A model generated the notes under the pieces. The model was not told where the DNA came from, searched no databases, and saw only the letters and a program-made list of their open reading frames with translations. From Edaphochlamys debaryana (Eukaryota > Chlorophyta > Chlorophyceae > Chlamydomonadales), in NCBI GenBank assembly GCA_016858145.1, contig JAEHOE010000103.1, positions 62,001 to 126,000 on the forward strand: 64,000 nucleotides of DNA, given 5' to 3'. The position numbers and the translations under genes were made by a program. Of this stretch, positions 1 to 12,600 are shown in pieces; the stretch's first letter is position 1, and every line of letters begins with the position of its first letter.

Positions 1-2401
1 ACGACCCCTGCCCCCTGCCCCGCCCAGCCACCTGCCACCCCCCCCCCTTGCTCCCGTGCGCGCAGCACCGATTGCGACGGCGATGGCAAAATGGTGAGCC
101 TTGGCGGGCCCACACTAAAGATAGTCATGTTGGTAAAGGCGCATTGATTGAGCGATGGGACACAACGAGCGTGGTGGTCGACTTGAGTTTTGATCGAGGC
201 ATTTGAAGTCCGCATGCGCGGAACAGCGCGCGCTTGCCTGTCTTGGGAAGTGTGATCTAGCCCTATGGCAGTCATGTGTGCGAGTGTGCGTGCCCTCACC
301 GACCCCAACCCACCCACCCACCCGTCCTGGAAGGACTGGGTATGCACTGACACCACGAGGGGGCACCTACCGCGGGGTCGTGCTCTCGAGCAACGACTGC
401 AAGGCTGATGACCAGAGCACAGGGTGGCCCTATGCGCCGTCAAGCTACTGCCCGCCGGAATGGAGTGAGTGATTGCCTCCGCTCTTTCTCGACCTACCAG
501 TGCGTGTATAAACGTAACACCAGATAGATAGATCAGTTACGTAGACATGCAGGGGGCATGCAAAGCACCTACATGCGCGTGCCCAATACTCACGGCTGGC
601 TCACTTGCATCTATCTGCACCTTCCGTGCTGGCAATGGGTGGCGGCCTAGGCCAGCGAATAGGCCCTGTTACCCTGTTGCCGAGCGACGCAAGCGCAACA
701 AACTTCTCGGCCTGTTCAGCCTGTCGCCGCCCGCCGCATGCACAGCAATTGCGATCCACCCATACATGCGAGACGCAACTGGCTGCATGCTCATGTACTG
801 ACACACACATGTGCCGCTCTCCAAAACTCCAGGTGGTATGAAATGTCCCAACCCGGAAGCTTTTTGGTGCACCGGCAAATCACAAGTGCTGGAGGAAATT
901 TGGCTTGAGAATTGCGACGGCGACTGGAGACCGGTGAGGCGACTGGGCATACTGGTTTGTGGAATGTACAAGCGACGCATCAAGGACCAGTACCAACATG
1001 CCCGGCCACTGCCCGTCAGCAGGCCGCAGCACCCCCAGAGCTGCCCCTCGCATGCCACAAGCAAGCAAGCGCCCTTGCCCCATCGTGTAACGGTGACGTA
1101 CCAATCCATCCTATGCATGCATACATGCGTGCACCTCCCCACTTTCCGCTTCGTAGGACTGGATCTGCACTGACACCATCACCAAGCAGCGCGGCATTAT
1201 GCTCTCGACCAAAGACTGCAGGGCGGATGACAACAGCACCGGCTGGCCTTACGCGCCTTACACCTTCTGTCCGCCGAAGTGGCGTGAGTGCCTGGGGACT
1301 TGCGCACCCTGCCTGCCTAGTTGCCCGCTAGCAGCCCGCAAGTGCACAATCCTATTCAGGACCGAGGCCCCAGTACCGTCAAGCATGGCTGTGCTCGATA
1401 CCGCCGCTGAACGACAGCCACACCTCCCGTTCGTTTGATGGAACACGCACGCTGTTGCAGGCTGTCCGAGTCCGACCTCTATCTGGTGCCCTGGCGACTC
1501 CGCTGTGTTGGAACTTCTCGACTGCGATGCCGACGATATAATGGTGCGGCCCGCTGGCGGGTTTGGCTTGGGTACGTGCTGCAGTTAGCGGAGACCCTGA
1601 ACAGATCAGCTGCCCTGACTTCCGTTGCCGCTCCCAATTCGTGAACCCTGAAACCCCGTTTCCGCTCCCCATGCATCCACAGGATTGGGTCTGCACCTCA
1701 GAGAAAAGGCGCAAAGTTGCCCTCTCTTCAAACGGGTGCAACATCGGCTCGACGACCAGCGGCGGCTGGCTCTGGGCCCCTGATGACGACTGTCCACCCA
1801 AGTGGTCGGCTGGTAAGAGAGTGTACGAATGAGATAGCGGGAGAATGCTAAGCATCCCTGGGGCACACACCCCTGCTGCTGGTGCAACCGTTGAGTGTGA
1901 CACTCTCTGTGGCTCTCTGGCCAGTATCATCACGAGCCCTGCAGCGCAAGTCGGGTGAACAGCAGGCTTGACCGCCCGCCTATCTATCGACCATCCGTAA
2001 CGCAACTCCTCTATCCGTCCAATGGCGCAGAGCAAGCTTGTGATGACCCTCGGGGTTCCTGGTGCACCGAGGAGTCGCAAGTGCTGTCCAATATAGACTG
2101 TGATGGCGATGGGCGACTGGTGAGCCTCGCCCATAAAGATGCGCTTGGTTGTTCGCCACGCACAGTCAGGGCGTATGCCCGCGTGCGCTAGCTTGCCCCG
2201 TGTCCTTTTCTGTCATCAAACGTGCTTGGACATCTCTCTCTCCCTCTCCCTACCCGTGCCCAGGACTGGATCTGCACCGACGTTAAGGAAGGGAACCGTG
2301 GAGTAGTCTCCGCTAGCAGAGGTTGTTTCACGAGTGACGGGTACACAGGATGGCCCAACGCACCCAACTCCTTCTGCCCGCCAATATGGGGAAGATACTA
2401 G
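1..2401 (+). CDS. Tandem DCDGDG/CPPxW Cys-rich repeat protein, 3' part (5' end outside window)
   Basis: Exons I can place: about 66-93, 334-464, 833-933, 1157-1283, 1461-1543, 1683-1812, 2037-2119 and 2264-2401 (TAG at 2399). All have GT-AG borders, and phases agree except in exon 334-464. Exons alternate between two types. The short type reads C-x5-WC-x5-VL-x2-I-DCDGDG and the long type reads DWxCTD ... RG ... C ... GWPYAP-x3-CPPxW. Each pair forms one repeat of about 70 residues, and four units are visible. DCDGDG resembles an acidic metal-binding loop (inference). The Cys and Trp positions are kept across units, which supports real coding sequence. The unit ending at 1543 has DCDADD instead. 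Exon 334-464 needs one G fewer in the run at 359-363 to stay in frame. I do not recognise a named family; an extracellular or secretory-pathway protein is my inference from the paired cysteines. The 5' end and signal peptide are not in the window. Confidence 0.75.
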
Positions 2402-2782
2402 GCTACGTCCACACGCGCTGGAGGTCACAGGTGTTATTGCGAGAGCTTTGTTGTGGGGCTCTCTTCTCTAAATAGAGCAGAGTTCTTTTGCAGTACTACT
2501 TAGTGTTGGGTCAGGCCTGATGATCTATCGCTTACGTACATCTGAGCCTACGTATTGCCCGGCCAGTGTTATGCATCCATGTGGTGGCACAACACGCGCG
2601 CGCACAAGCATGCCCGTTCACATGGAGGCTTGGCTCCTTTCGAGGCTAGCTTGCGGTTCATTCATAGCTTACCGCAGGGCCCTTACACCTCCATTTCCGG
2701 TCCCGCCTGGGCCGCTGCTGATGAGGCGGCGGCGACGCACTTCAGTCCTAATTCCATCCCCCCTGGAGGCGGTGTGTTCCCA

Positions 2783-2787
2783 TGTAA
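2783..2787 (+). terminator. Candidate TGTAA polyadenylation signal
   Basis: TGTAA is the usual polyadenylation signal of chlorophycean algae (established knowledge). This copy lies 382 bases after the stop of the upstream + strand gene. Another TGTAA occurs near 3175, so the choice is uncertain. Confidence 0.35.
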
Positions 2788-3333
2788 TGTGTCCCCTTCA
2801 CGTTGAGGCGGTGTCGCTAAACACATGGCAGTTGCGGGTTGCTGACTCTATCTCCAGATGTTGAGTCGGAGAGCTGGTGAACCTAGCCCGCAGGGCTCAG
2901 GATGGTCCCCGCCATAGCTAGACGCCTGCAGCGAAGCTGCTGGTTATTATACTGCATGCCCGGCTTACATCTGTCAAGTAATGTGCCTCCACGTCTTTCC
3001 GCACGTCGAGCGAGTTGAGTTGGAATAGTTGGAGGCAGTGGCCCGGCGTTACTCGTCATTTGTATGCATCTTTTTGGGGCTGAGCCCCCGGCGCGGAGCG
3101 CCAGCCGGGGGGCCGAAGCTGCAAGGTAGTTGTCACGGAATAGGCTCGCTCGTCCAGGCCCAGCAGCCATGCATGTGTAAGCCAGCAGTGGGGACCTCGG
3201 CGGGCGCCACACGTCATCATGTTGTTGTTTCGGGGCAGACGGGCGGCGTGCTGTATGTATGTAGCTGTGGGCGGGTCTGGCCGGCTATCTGGCTATGTCC
3301 AGGCCGAGGCGGTTAGACGCTACCGTCATGTTG

Positions 3334-3338
3334 TTACA
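3334..3338 (-). terminator. Candidate TGTAA polyadenylation signal of the TRP channel gene
   Basis: The + strand reads ttaca, which is TGTAA on the minus strand, about 350 bases past the TAG at 3691-3693. That is a reasonable 3' UTR length for this type of alga. Confidence 0.4.
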
Positions 3339-3690
3339 GATCCGTGCCATTGCCCGCTAGATACGAGCTGTGAAGCACACCATGGGATGTCCCATGGGAT
3401 GCTCTGCTCCCTCACCGGTCTGTGCCGGCCTGCTGTAGCCCGCTAGCCCAGAGATGGCCCCGTCCCATTCATGTCACCTGCGCTGCTCCTGGATGCCCAG
3501 AAATATCTAGCCCAATAAAAACAGCAGCCGAGCACCGATCGACAGCCTGCTGGCCTCATGCATCCAATCCGACCTCAACACCCTAGGTGGCGTCATCTGA
3601 ATGAACGACCCCACTCCTTTCTACAGAAGAGCTTACTTAACCTGTCAAGGTGTCCCGCCCGACGACATGCAGAGTTCGTTCGTGCACAAG

Positions 3691-6600
3691 CTACTGTTCC
3701 GGTGGCTTTCCATTTCCCGAGGGCCGCGGGCTGTTGCCGTTGTCGCTCCACACGCCCGAGGCCATTGCGGCCATTGACGCATGGAAGCCGGAACGTCGCG
3801 AGCCGGACGCAGCCGATGCCGAGGGGCCCGTGGGGGACAGCGGCGAGCCCTTGCCCCCACCCCCGCCGCCGCCGCCGACGGCCCAGCCGTCTGTGTACGC
3901 GGTGTACGACCTCCGTACGACAGGCGACCCGAGCGGCGATGCGATGCTGACGTCACTTGGCGCTATGACGAGCTCCGAGTACGACGGTCGTACGGATGGC
4001 GGTGGCGCCGCCGCGCCGCCGCCCAGAGTGCCTCTGCTCGCGGCCTCCGCCCCAGCCCCAGTCCCGGTGAACGAGAGCCCTGGTCCTATGATATCCTCGC
4101 CGATCAATAACAGGGGCCTCGAGATTGGCGAGGGAGCTGGGCTGGTGGCTTGGCCGACTGCTGGGCTAGGGCCAGCAGCGGGCAGGTCCCCCGGGTCCCC
4201 TGAGGTGCTGCCGGGAATGGAGCCGCCGCCGCCCCCACCCCGTGTGGGCGAGGGTAGCAGGGTGCCGCTCGGCCGGGGGCTGGGCAGCGTTACTTGGAGC
4301 GTGGGCGAGGTGAGGATGGGCGGCGGCCGGGGTGAGGGCTGCGGCGTGGGCGCTTCCGTCGCACCCAGCCCCCAGCTGCCCCCGCCTCCGACTCCGCCGC
4401 CGCCGCCGCCGCCGCCGCCGCTGCTCCTGCCGCCGTCGGCGGCAGCGCCTCCGCCGCGGCTCGGCGCCCGCATGCCGCCGCGGCTCGGCAAGCGCCCGCC
4501 GCCGCCGGCCATGCCAGATCCAGATACGGATCCGGTTCCGGAGTACGAGTACGAATGGATCTGGGGCTCCGAGGCGAAGGCCAGGCCGCTGCCGCGACGC
4601 GCGGAGAAGGCTCGGCCCAGAGAGGAGGGCTGCAGGTTGTGGCCGTAGCTATGGCTGTGAGCCAGTCCGCCGGGGGCGGCCTTGCTGACGGTGGCAGTAG
4701 CGGCCCGCAGCGCCCTGCGAGTAACGGGTCACAGGGAAATAGTGAGGCGGGCTGTGCGGTTTGAGGGTTTTAGTAAGCTCCTCTTCTGCCTGTTGCCACC
4801 GGTGGCGGTACCGCTAGCGGAGCGTCGTATGGCCCCTTTGGATGGCCCGGCCTTCCGCCGCCCACCTCGGGTCGCCCACCTGCCGCTGAATGAATGAAGC
4901 CCGCCTCTAACGACCTTGCCTAATGCCCACACACACTACACGCACATGTACTGCATGTATTGCATGAACTCTGAAGCCATGCCACCTCACACAGCAACCG
5001 CACGCACCCTTTCTACCACCCATCTGCCGCCCCCGTCTGCCGCCCACCTGTCGATGGACTGCAGCAGCTCCCCCCGGACCCGAGTCAGCTCCTCCGCCTG
5101 TGCCGTCGCCAGCTTCTCCACGGCGTGCTGCGCATGCGGGGCCACGCACCGCATGGTTCAGGGAGAGGCAGCGACCGAGGAAGGTAGCATAGCGCAGCGA
5201 AGTTGGAGAAGACAGGCAGACAGACAGGTGGCGCAGTCATACGCCCGCCATGCCTAAGCGTCCCGGTCGTCCGCATCTACCTCAACAATTACGAGTCGCT
5301 CAGGTCTTCAAAAGCCAAGTCAGTTAGTTCAATTCCTCGCTCTCCCTGTACTCCCTGGACCCGGCCCGGCCCGCCCGCTCCCCCTGCCGCACCTGCACCG
5401 CCGTGTGCGTGGCCCGGCTCTTGGCGTTGATGTGGCGCTTGAGGTCGTTGAGGCGCCCGCCCCACTGCCGGTCAGCGCCGTCGTCCTCGTCCTCGCGCCC
5501 GTGCGCCTCCTCCTCGTCGTCCGAGCTAGAGTCCACCATGGCAACCGGCTGCCGGTCCTTCCAGCAGAAGTTGGGCTGGCGGTTGGGGCGGTTGGCGGTT
5601 GGGGGGGTAAGAGAGATGAGGGCCTGGTAGACATGAAGGTGAGGGGATCGAGCGATGCATATGCGTTGACTGGCCGTTGCCCCTGCCGTGCTACCCGCTA
5701 GCCGTACCGTGATGGTGTACATGTAGAGGCTGCGTCCCTTTGCACCCCCGGCGCCCCCTGGATCCAGGTTGCCGGCGCCATGCACGATCCGGTTGTGGAT
5801 CCACTCTAGCAAGAAGCGGGGGATCTGGGTTTCGGTCTCCACAACCTGTGGCAGTGGGTGGGGTCGGGCATGAGGAGTAGTTTTCTCCGAGGGCAGAGCT
5901 GGATTGCGTGAGGAAGGTCAAGAACCCAGGGGCCCTCGGTCCGGCGCGCGCTGGCAACGCAACTCCATGCAGCCCACCCCAAGCCATCAGAAATCCCATG
6001 ATCCCGGAACAGCCACCTCTCACACCAAGAGCCCCTCTCCCCTCCTGGAATTCCCCGGCCGCTCACCAGCTGCGCCTTGTTGTGAAGCGCCTCCCAGCTC
6101 TCGTTCGCCCGGATGCGGTCGTACGAGTCTCCGATCTGTCGTACGGTCGTACAGGGGGAATGCGTGACGTGCTCAACCAGCGGCCAGGGTACCAGCAGGT
6201 TGTGGGCACCACGAATGACCACCCATCAGAAACAGCCCCAGTAATTCGCTCCACCCTTGGCTCCTCAACCCTTGAGCATACGGTACGTACACGCCACCGC
6301 CCCTTCCCCGCCCTGGCCCCCCTCCTGACCCACAATGGACACAAGCAGCGTCAGCATCACAATGGGGACCTGCGGCCAGACCGACATGGGGGTCGAGAGG
6401 ACACTGAGTGTATGTGGGGGCGGCCCGCTCTTACTAGAGCGGAACGAGAGTGCTCAATCGCCATGAAGGCGCCATGCGTGCAGGCCCTTGCTGAAGCAAG
6501 CCTGCGCTACGGAGACGAAGCCGCGGGCCCCGGTGTCCGGACTCCGGACTGTCCGGACTGCCCCGACTGCCCGGACTGCCCCGAACTCCGGACTCCGGAC

Positions 6601-9600
6601 TGGACCCACCACGACCATGTAGCAGCAGGCCAGCACCCGGGCCAGGTCGTTGACCAGCTTGGAGCCCGTGTCTGAGCAGGGGGGGGAGGCGGAGGAGGAG
6701 GAGGTGTGGTTACTTGGGGCAAGGCTTGGCGGGTGCCTCATCCCAACCTTCCCTCCCTCCTCCCCGCCGGCGGCCCCCGCGCACGCACCCAGATCCTGCA
6801 GGTACTCGAGCGTGAAGTCACCATAAATCATCGTGCTGGAGGGCGTGGGTGGGTCAGGGAGTCAAAAATGCTGATCGACATGGAGGTAGGGATCTAGAGG
6901 GCGGGTCAGCGTGCCGGGTTCCATGTATCCCCCTTTTCTTTGTACGGCATCTTCAGGACTATGCACTGACTCCGTCCCGGATCCCCCCGCCCGCTCACAA
7001 GAGCTGCATGAAGCTGCCGCCCTCTTTGGAGCTGGGGCCCTGGGGGCGGAGGGCAAGGGAGGCGGGGGGGGTGCAGACCGGGAATAAAGCTTGACTGCCG
7101 GGACCCTGTCCCTGGCCCGCCTCGCCCTCGCGCATACCGCTGCAACCCCAGGTAGGTGCCCCTTGCCCCTGCCTCGCCCCAGCTTCCCCCAGCTTCCCCG
7201 CAGCTTCCCGGCAGCTTCCCGCAGCTTCCACCTGCACGATCATGAGCGCCAGCGCAAAGCCCACGAACATGATGGACACAAAGATGAAGAACAGCGCCAG
7301 GTCGGAGGCCGTCTCCAGGACCATCCTGCGAGGGGCGGAGGCGGAAGCGAGGGACGACTGGAAGCGTTGGGTGGAGAAAGCACCGGGAGGAGCAGGAGGG
7401 GTCCCGGGGGAGAGGGGTCGTCTGATTCGTCTAAGCGGAAGCACATGCGTGCCTGGATGCATACTAGAAGGGTAGGGTGAGAGGAATCGGGGAAAGAAAG
7501 GCCCGAGGGCGTTGAGAGGGAGAGAAAGAGGTAGGGCCGGTTGCAGGAGAGAGCACGTGGCCGTGGCGTTGTTCACAAACCCCAACCCCAACGGTAAACG
7601 GATACTGCCCAAACGCGTGCAGCCATGTCCCACCTGACGAAGGAGCCCATCGCGTCAGACGCCATCCCCTGCGGACCGGATGGAAGCAGGGGGCGGACAG
7701 GGGGCAGGTGAGGGCCCACACCTGGCAAAATTCCCTTTAGACCTGCCTTTCTAACACGACCGAGCCTCGAAGATTGCACGCCACAAAGAGAAAGGGTGCA
7801 GCGGTATAGCGAGGGTGCTGCGGTCCACTAGCTCACGTAGTAGAGCAGGCGCGTGAAGAGCAGCATGACCAGCACCGCCAGGATGCCCCGCAGGCCCGCG
7901 GGCGAGAGGGAGGGCGCGCAGGCCAGGTGCAGCCCCACGGCCGCCGCCACCAGGCCCAGGCAGCACAGGTCCACCAGGTCCCACAGCGTCATGTTGGAGG
8001 CGCCGTAGTTGCAGACCTGGGGGGGGGGCGGGGTAAAGGGGGACGGGAAAGGGGGGTAAAGCGTGTGTGTTGCGCGACGCGTGGCGTGCTGGCAGCACAG
8101 GCCCACAATGGGCCCCGAGCTGGGGGCGGCGGCCCCGAGCTGGGGGCGGAGGGGGGGCGAAAGGAGCCCTGTAGGCCTGGAGCCCTCAAGGCCTGGAGCC
8201 CAGCCGCCACGGGCCCCGGGTCGCACACCTGGAGCACCTGCCGCAGCAGTATGTCTGACGTCATCACGATGACGCAGCACAGCAGCACGATCTGCGCATG
8301 CGAGGGGCACTGCAGCCCCCCCGCCTCCCCCCCCGCCGGCTCCATGCCCAGCACCGAGAAGGCGTAGGCCAGCACCAGGCCCATGTACGACAGATGGGAG
8401 AGCATCTGGAGCATGATGAAGTACCTGACAGGGGGGAAGGAACAGGGGAGGCAGGGGGGGAGGGGCGATGACACAAGGTAGCCGTCCAAGCCATATCCCC
8501 AAATCCATTCCCAAGCCGAAACCGAAACGAACGATGCAAGGGCCAAGCCGCTGCCGCACTCCTCTTCTCCTTTGACGTCGGCTTTCAAAGCTTTCTTCCG
8601 GTTGTTGACGGGGAGCTTTGCTCGTCTGGCCGACGCCACTTCCCATCCTCTTTCACCCTCCAACCGCCCTTTCCACCCCGGCCGCCCCCGCCCCTCCCAC
8701 TTGGTCCACTTCCAACCCATCCCGAACCCTGCCACCGCCCCCCCCCCTCCCACTTGGTGAAGTGGTTCCACTTGAACAGTATGAGCGCCCGCATGATGCG
8801 GGTGGCGAACACGGAGGGGTGCACCCCCGGCTCCGACAGCAGCCGCTCCAGCAGCGTGGTCACCAGGGCCCTGGGGGGGAGGGGGGCGGAGGGGAAGTTA
8901 GCCGGGGGGAGGGGCGTGTGTGTTTCGTGACGCGTGGGGCATCGGCAGCATGGGGCCGACAGCAACAGCTTTACACGCGTGTTCACCAGCGCCAGTGGGA
9001 GGGGGGGAAAGGAAGGAGCGTGTGTGCACAGCTCACGCAGGTTGAGGAGCGGAACAACCCTCAGCGACACCGAGCGTGCAGCTCACGCAGGCGGAGGAAC
9101 GGAACAACCCTCGCCCTCAGCGACACCGACCAACCCCGGTAGCGCAGTCATCCCCGCTAATCCGTCCACCCCTGTCCCTGGTCTCACCAACAGCCCTGGG
9201 GCCAGGGAAAGGGGATCTGCGGGGGAGGCAGGGATGATGAGGCGAGCAACACATGGGGGAGGGGCTCACGTACGGGCAGGGCGGACACCACAGCGCGCCG
9301 AGTGCGATGCCACAGCGGTGCCCAGTGCACCACAGGCGCAGCGCGACGGGGCGACGGTCCGTTGGCAGCGCGTGAGACCCCACAAAAAACAACGTTTATG
9401 GTGCAGCAAGTACAGTAAAACACGCAGCCCGACGCACCTTGCGGCAGCTGATACTGTAGTGCGCCCGCTGCTTCTGCTTGCCCCCCACAGCCCCTCCCCC
9501 TCCGCCGCCGCCCCCTCCTCCACCTCCGCCGCCGCCGCCTCCCCCTCCGCCGCCTCCCCCTCCTCCGATGCCGCCTGCCGCTCCGCCACCGCCGCCAAGT

Positions 9601-12600
9601 CCGCGCCCCCGGTCCACCTTGCTGGCGGACCGGCCCCAGCCGGGCGCCACCCGGGGCCGGGAGCTGCGCAGGCGCCGGCTGAGGCGGCGCAGTGCCTCGG
9701 TGCCGGCCCCCAGCAGGGCCAGGGCCAGGCGGCTGATGGCGCCGCCCACCTGGGTGGGGGAGAGAGGGCGTAGGGGGCACGGTTGCAGGTGAGGCAGGAA
9801 AGGTACGCGTCAGGGTAAGGAGTGTCAGCGATGGATCTCAAGGAGAGCCATCTACCGCATCGTATGGTTCGTTTCCGCAGGGCCCCCTGCTTGGCCGAGG
9901 CCCTCCTCCCACCTTCAGCCCCAACCCCTCCAAGCCCAGACGAGGCCCATGCGGGCCCCCTAATGCACCGAGGGCCCCATCCGCCCCCCTCCTCACCGCC
10001 GCCACCAGCCCCGCTGCCAGTGCCACCAGTATGCTGCCCGGCCCCTGCCACAGGAAGGCGGCCAGGGCGCAGTAGAAGAGCTGCAGCAGCTGCCTGGGGG
10101 GGAGGATGGTGTTGGGTGGGGTGGGGGGACAGAGAAATCGGCTTGATTGGCTGGCTAGTGACTGAAGCTTATTAGACGAGACGTTTTGCCCACCCCCTAC
10201 CCCACCCATGCTCACCTACCCGTCGCTCCCCTACACCCTCCCTCCTCCCCTGCCCCCACCTGTATACGGGGTTGTGAAGCTTGGAGTGGTCATAGAAGAA
10301 GAAGACGCCCAGCCAGGTGGACACCTGGGGGGGGGAGAGGGGAGGGGAGGACGGAGGGGTGGATGGGAAGGAAAGGGTGGGACAGCGACGGAGGCAGGGG
10401 GATGAGTTACGGAGTTCCGCGCAAACACTGCACCCAGCCCTCGCGCTTCCCTGCATGACCCTCCTGAAAGTGCTGAAGTCGGACCGTCCATGCTCTCATC
10501 CTACCCTCTCCAAACGCCCTTCCCAGTCCCCCCACCCTCCACCCCCAACCCCCCCACCTGCGCCGCCTCTATGGCCACGTGCACGGTGGTCTTGCCGCTG
10601 CCCCCCGCGCTCCCGAACTCCCGTGAGTCAGCGTCCGACGCAACCGACGTGACGAAGCCCCGCGGCAGCGCGTACGGCACTGAGTCATCCTCCAGTTCCA
10701 CCTCGACTGCAGAGCGGCAAGGAGCACGGCACAATGTCAGCATATCACAGCTTATACGACAACACGTGCACGTACGAGTGTGCGTGTGCGTGTGCAGGGT
10801 ACGGCACAGCAAACGCGTGAGTATCAGTACGTGCATGACCCCGCCGGTGCTCTGCTCACCGACTGGGATCATGCGGAGCAGTTCCTCGCACCTGCGATCG
10901 AGGAGGTCGGCAGTCGCGTGACACGGGCAGGAATTGATGGTCAGAAGAGGAGAAGCAAGGTGGAGCCCGGCCCCGGGCTCTGCTACCGGCCAAGAGGTCC
11001 CTTACGCCGCAGTGTTTTGTACACACAGTGCTTGACGAGCTACTCAGGCTACTAGCCTGCTTGCCCCAGCTTCCCCCGGCTTTTACCCTCCCCTTGCTCA
11101 CATGTTTGGGAACTGCTTGGCCAGGTCCACCAGCACCTGAAGCTTGATGGCCTCCCAGGCGCTCACGGTCTGGATGCACCTGGGGGGCGGGGGAGGGGGG
11201 GGAGGGGAGGGGGGGGGAGTGACGCGACGCCCCCCGAACACCGCCCAGCCGGGACAGCCAGAGACGTAGCATGTCCAAGCGTGCACTGAGCAGAGGGTGC
11301 TGTCCAAGGACTGCACGCATTGCCGCCCCCCCCCCCAACTCACACACACGCACACGCGCACACGCACCTGAGCGCGTTGAACACCACCGCCTGGCTGGAC
11401 GCGTGCACCGCCAGGTGGTAGGCCTTGGGGGGGGGAGGAGGGGGGAAGAGCAGGTCGTGGAGGCGTGTACGGCCGTGTACGCTGCCGTACGACACTGTAC
11501 GACACGTGACCAAGTGCAGGGCTCCTGTGACTGTCTCCGTACCGTACCTGTACCGCCAGGTGGCGCAGGCGGGAGCGCATGCACCATGCCCAGCTGCGCA
11601 CGTCCTGTGGGGAGGGGGGAGGGGGAGGGGGGGAGAAGGGATGGAAAGTTCGAGAAGGTGAGAAGGTGAGAGTCAAGCTGAGACGGTGCTTACATGTGCC
11701 CCAGCAAGTGACGATGGCACAATCGCCACGCTTCTGCCACAACCCTCTTGCCGAAAGCTCCCGCACTCACGCACTCAACCCCCACCCCTCCTTCAAGGAA
11801 TGCAGGAAGTTCCCCCTTCCCCCCACGCCGCCCCCACCTGCAGCTCCTGCTGCCGCCGCTCCGCCGCCGCCGCCCGGTCCGCCTCGCTGCGGCTGGGCCC
11901 GCAGTAGCCATCGGTGGTGGTGTCCCGCTGCCGCCGGTTGTAGATCTGCAGGGAGGCGGGCGTGGGTGTGGGTGGGTGAGCGTGGCGTGGGCTACTAGCT
12001 GCCGTACTGCTACGCCGGATGCGCGACGCCCTGTCGACCACCAACTTGGAATACGAAGAGCGCACACTAACCTAGCCCGGCCGCCCCATTTAGACCAGCC
12101 AATCCGCCCCCTCATCGCTCCCCCTCCACCACCCTCATCCATATAACCCCTCACCCCCCCCTCACCCGCTGCCCCTCCACCACCAGGTGTATGAGCGCCA
12201 GCGCCAGGGGCTTGCAGGCCTCGGGCCGGCGGAACAGCCGCTCCAGGCGGTGCCACTGCTCGTCGGAGAGGCCCTGCTGCTTGGGGGCCACGCTGGGAGG
12301 CGGGGTGGGAAGAAGAGAGGTTGGGGTTGAGGTGAGTACTTGAGCACGTTGCCTCCCCCTCTTGGGGATATCCTCTTTTTCATCCTCCTGCACTACCTGC
12401 GCCCTTGATTCCCTCCCCACCTCCTCCACGTTATTTCTTCGGGCACAGAGGTCTCGGCATCCTCCTCCCCCTTCCCCGTTTCCTTCTCCCCCCCTTCAAC
12501 CTTCCTCTCCCCCCACCCATCGTCCGCCCCCCCAACCCACCGCTCCCCTCCCCCGCACACCTCTCCGCGGTGGAGCTCCGGGGCACCAGGGGCACCGCCT

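Larger units (their letters stand above)
2402..3690. other. Convergent 3' flanks (no gene seen)
   Basis: This stretch lies between the stop of the Cys-rich repeat gene (+) and the stop of the TRP channel gene (-). I see no splice-consistent coding sequence on either strand. It presumably holds both 3' UTRs. Confidence 0.5.

Noticed and set aside
3650..4648. 332-codon Pro-rich ORF on the + strand
   Set aside because: The minus strand over the same bases joins in phase to the TRP coiled-coil exon and has better composition. The + frame has no splice partner or domain.
4729..4877. Alternative minus-strand terminal exon of the TRP gene (basic tail ending LTISL)
   Set aside because: It also fits the phase of the exon ending at 5048, but the longer exon 3691-4714 reads through 340 codons and looks more protein-like.
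9478..9792. Poly-Pro ORF on the + strand
   Set aside because: It is the antisense of the poly-Gly tract in TRP exon 9438-9749.
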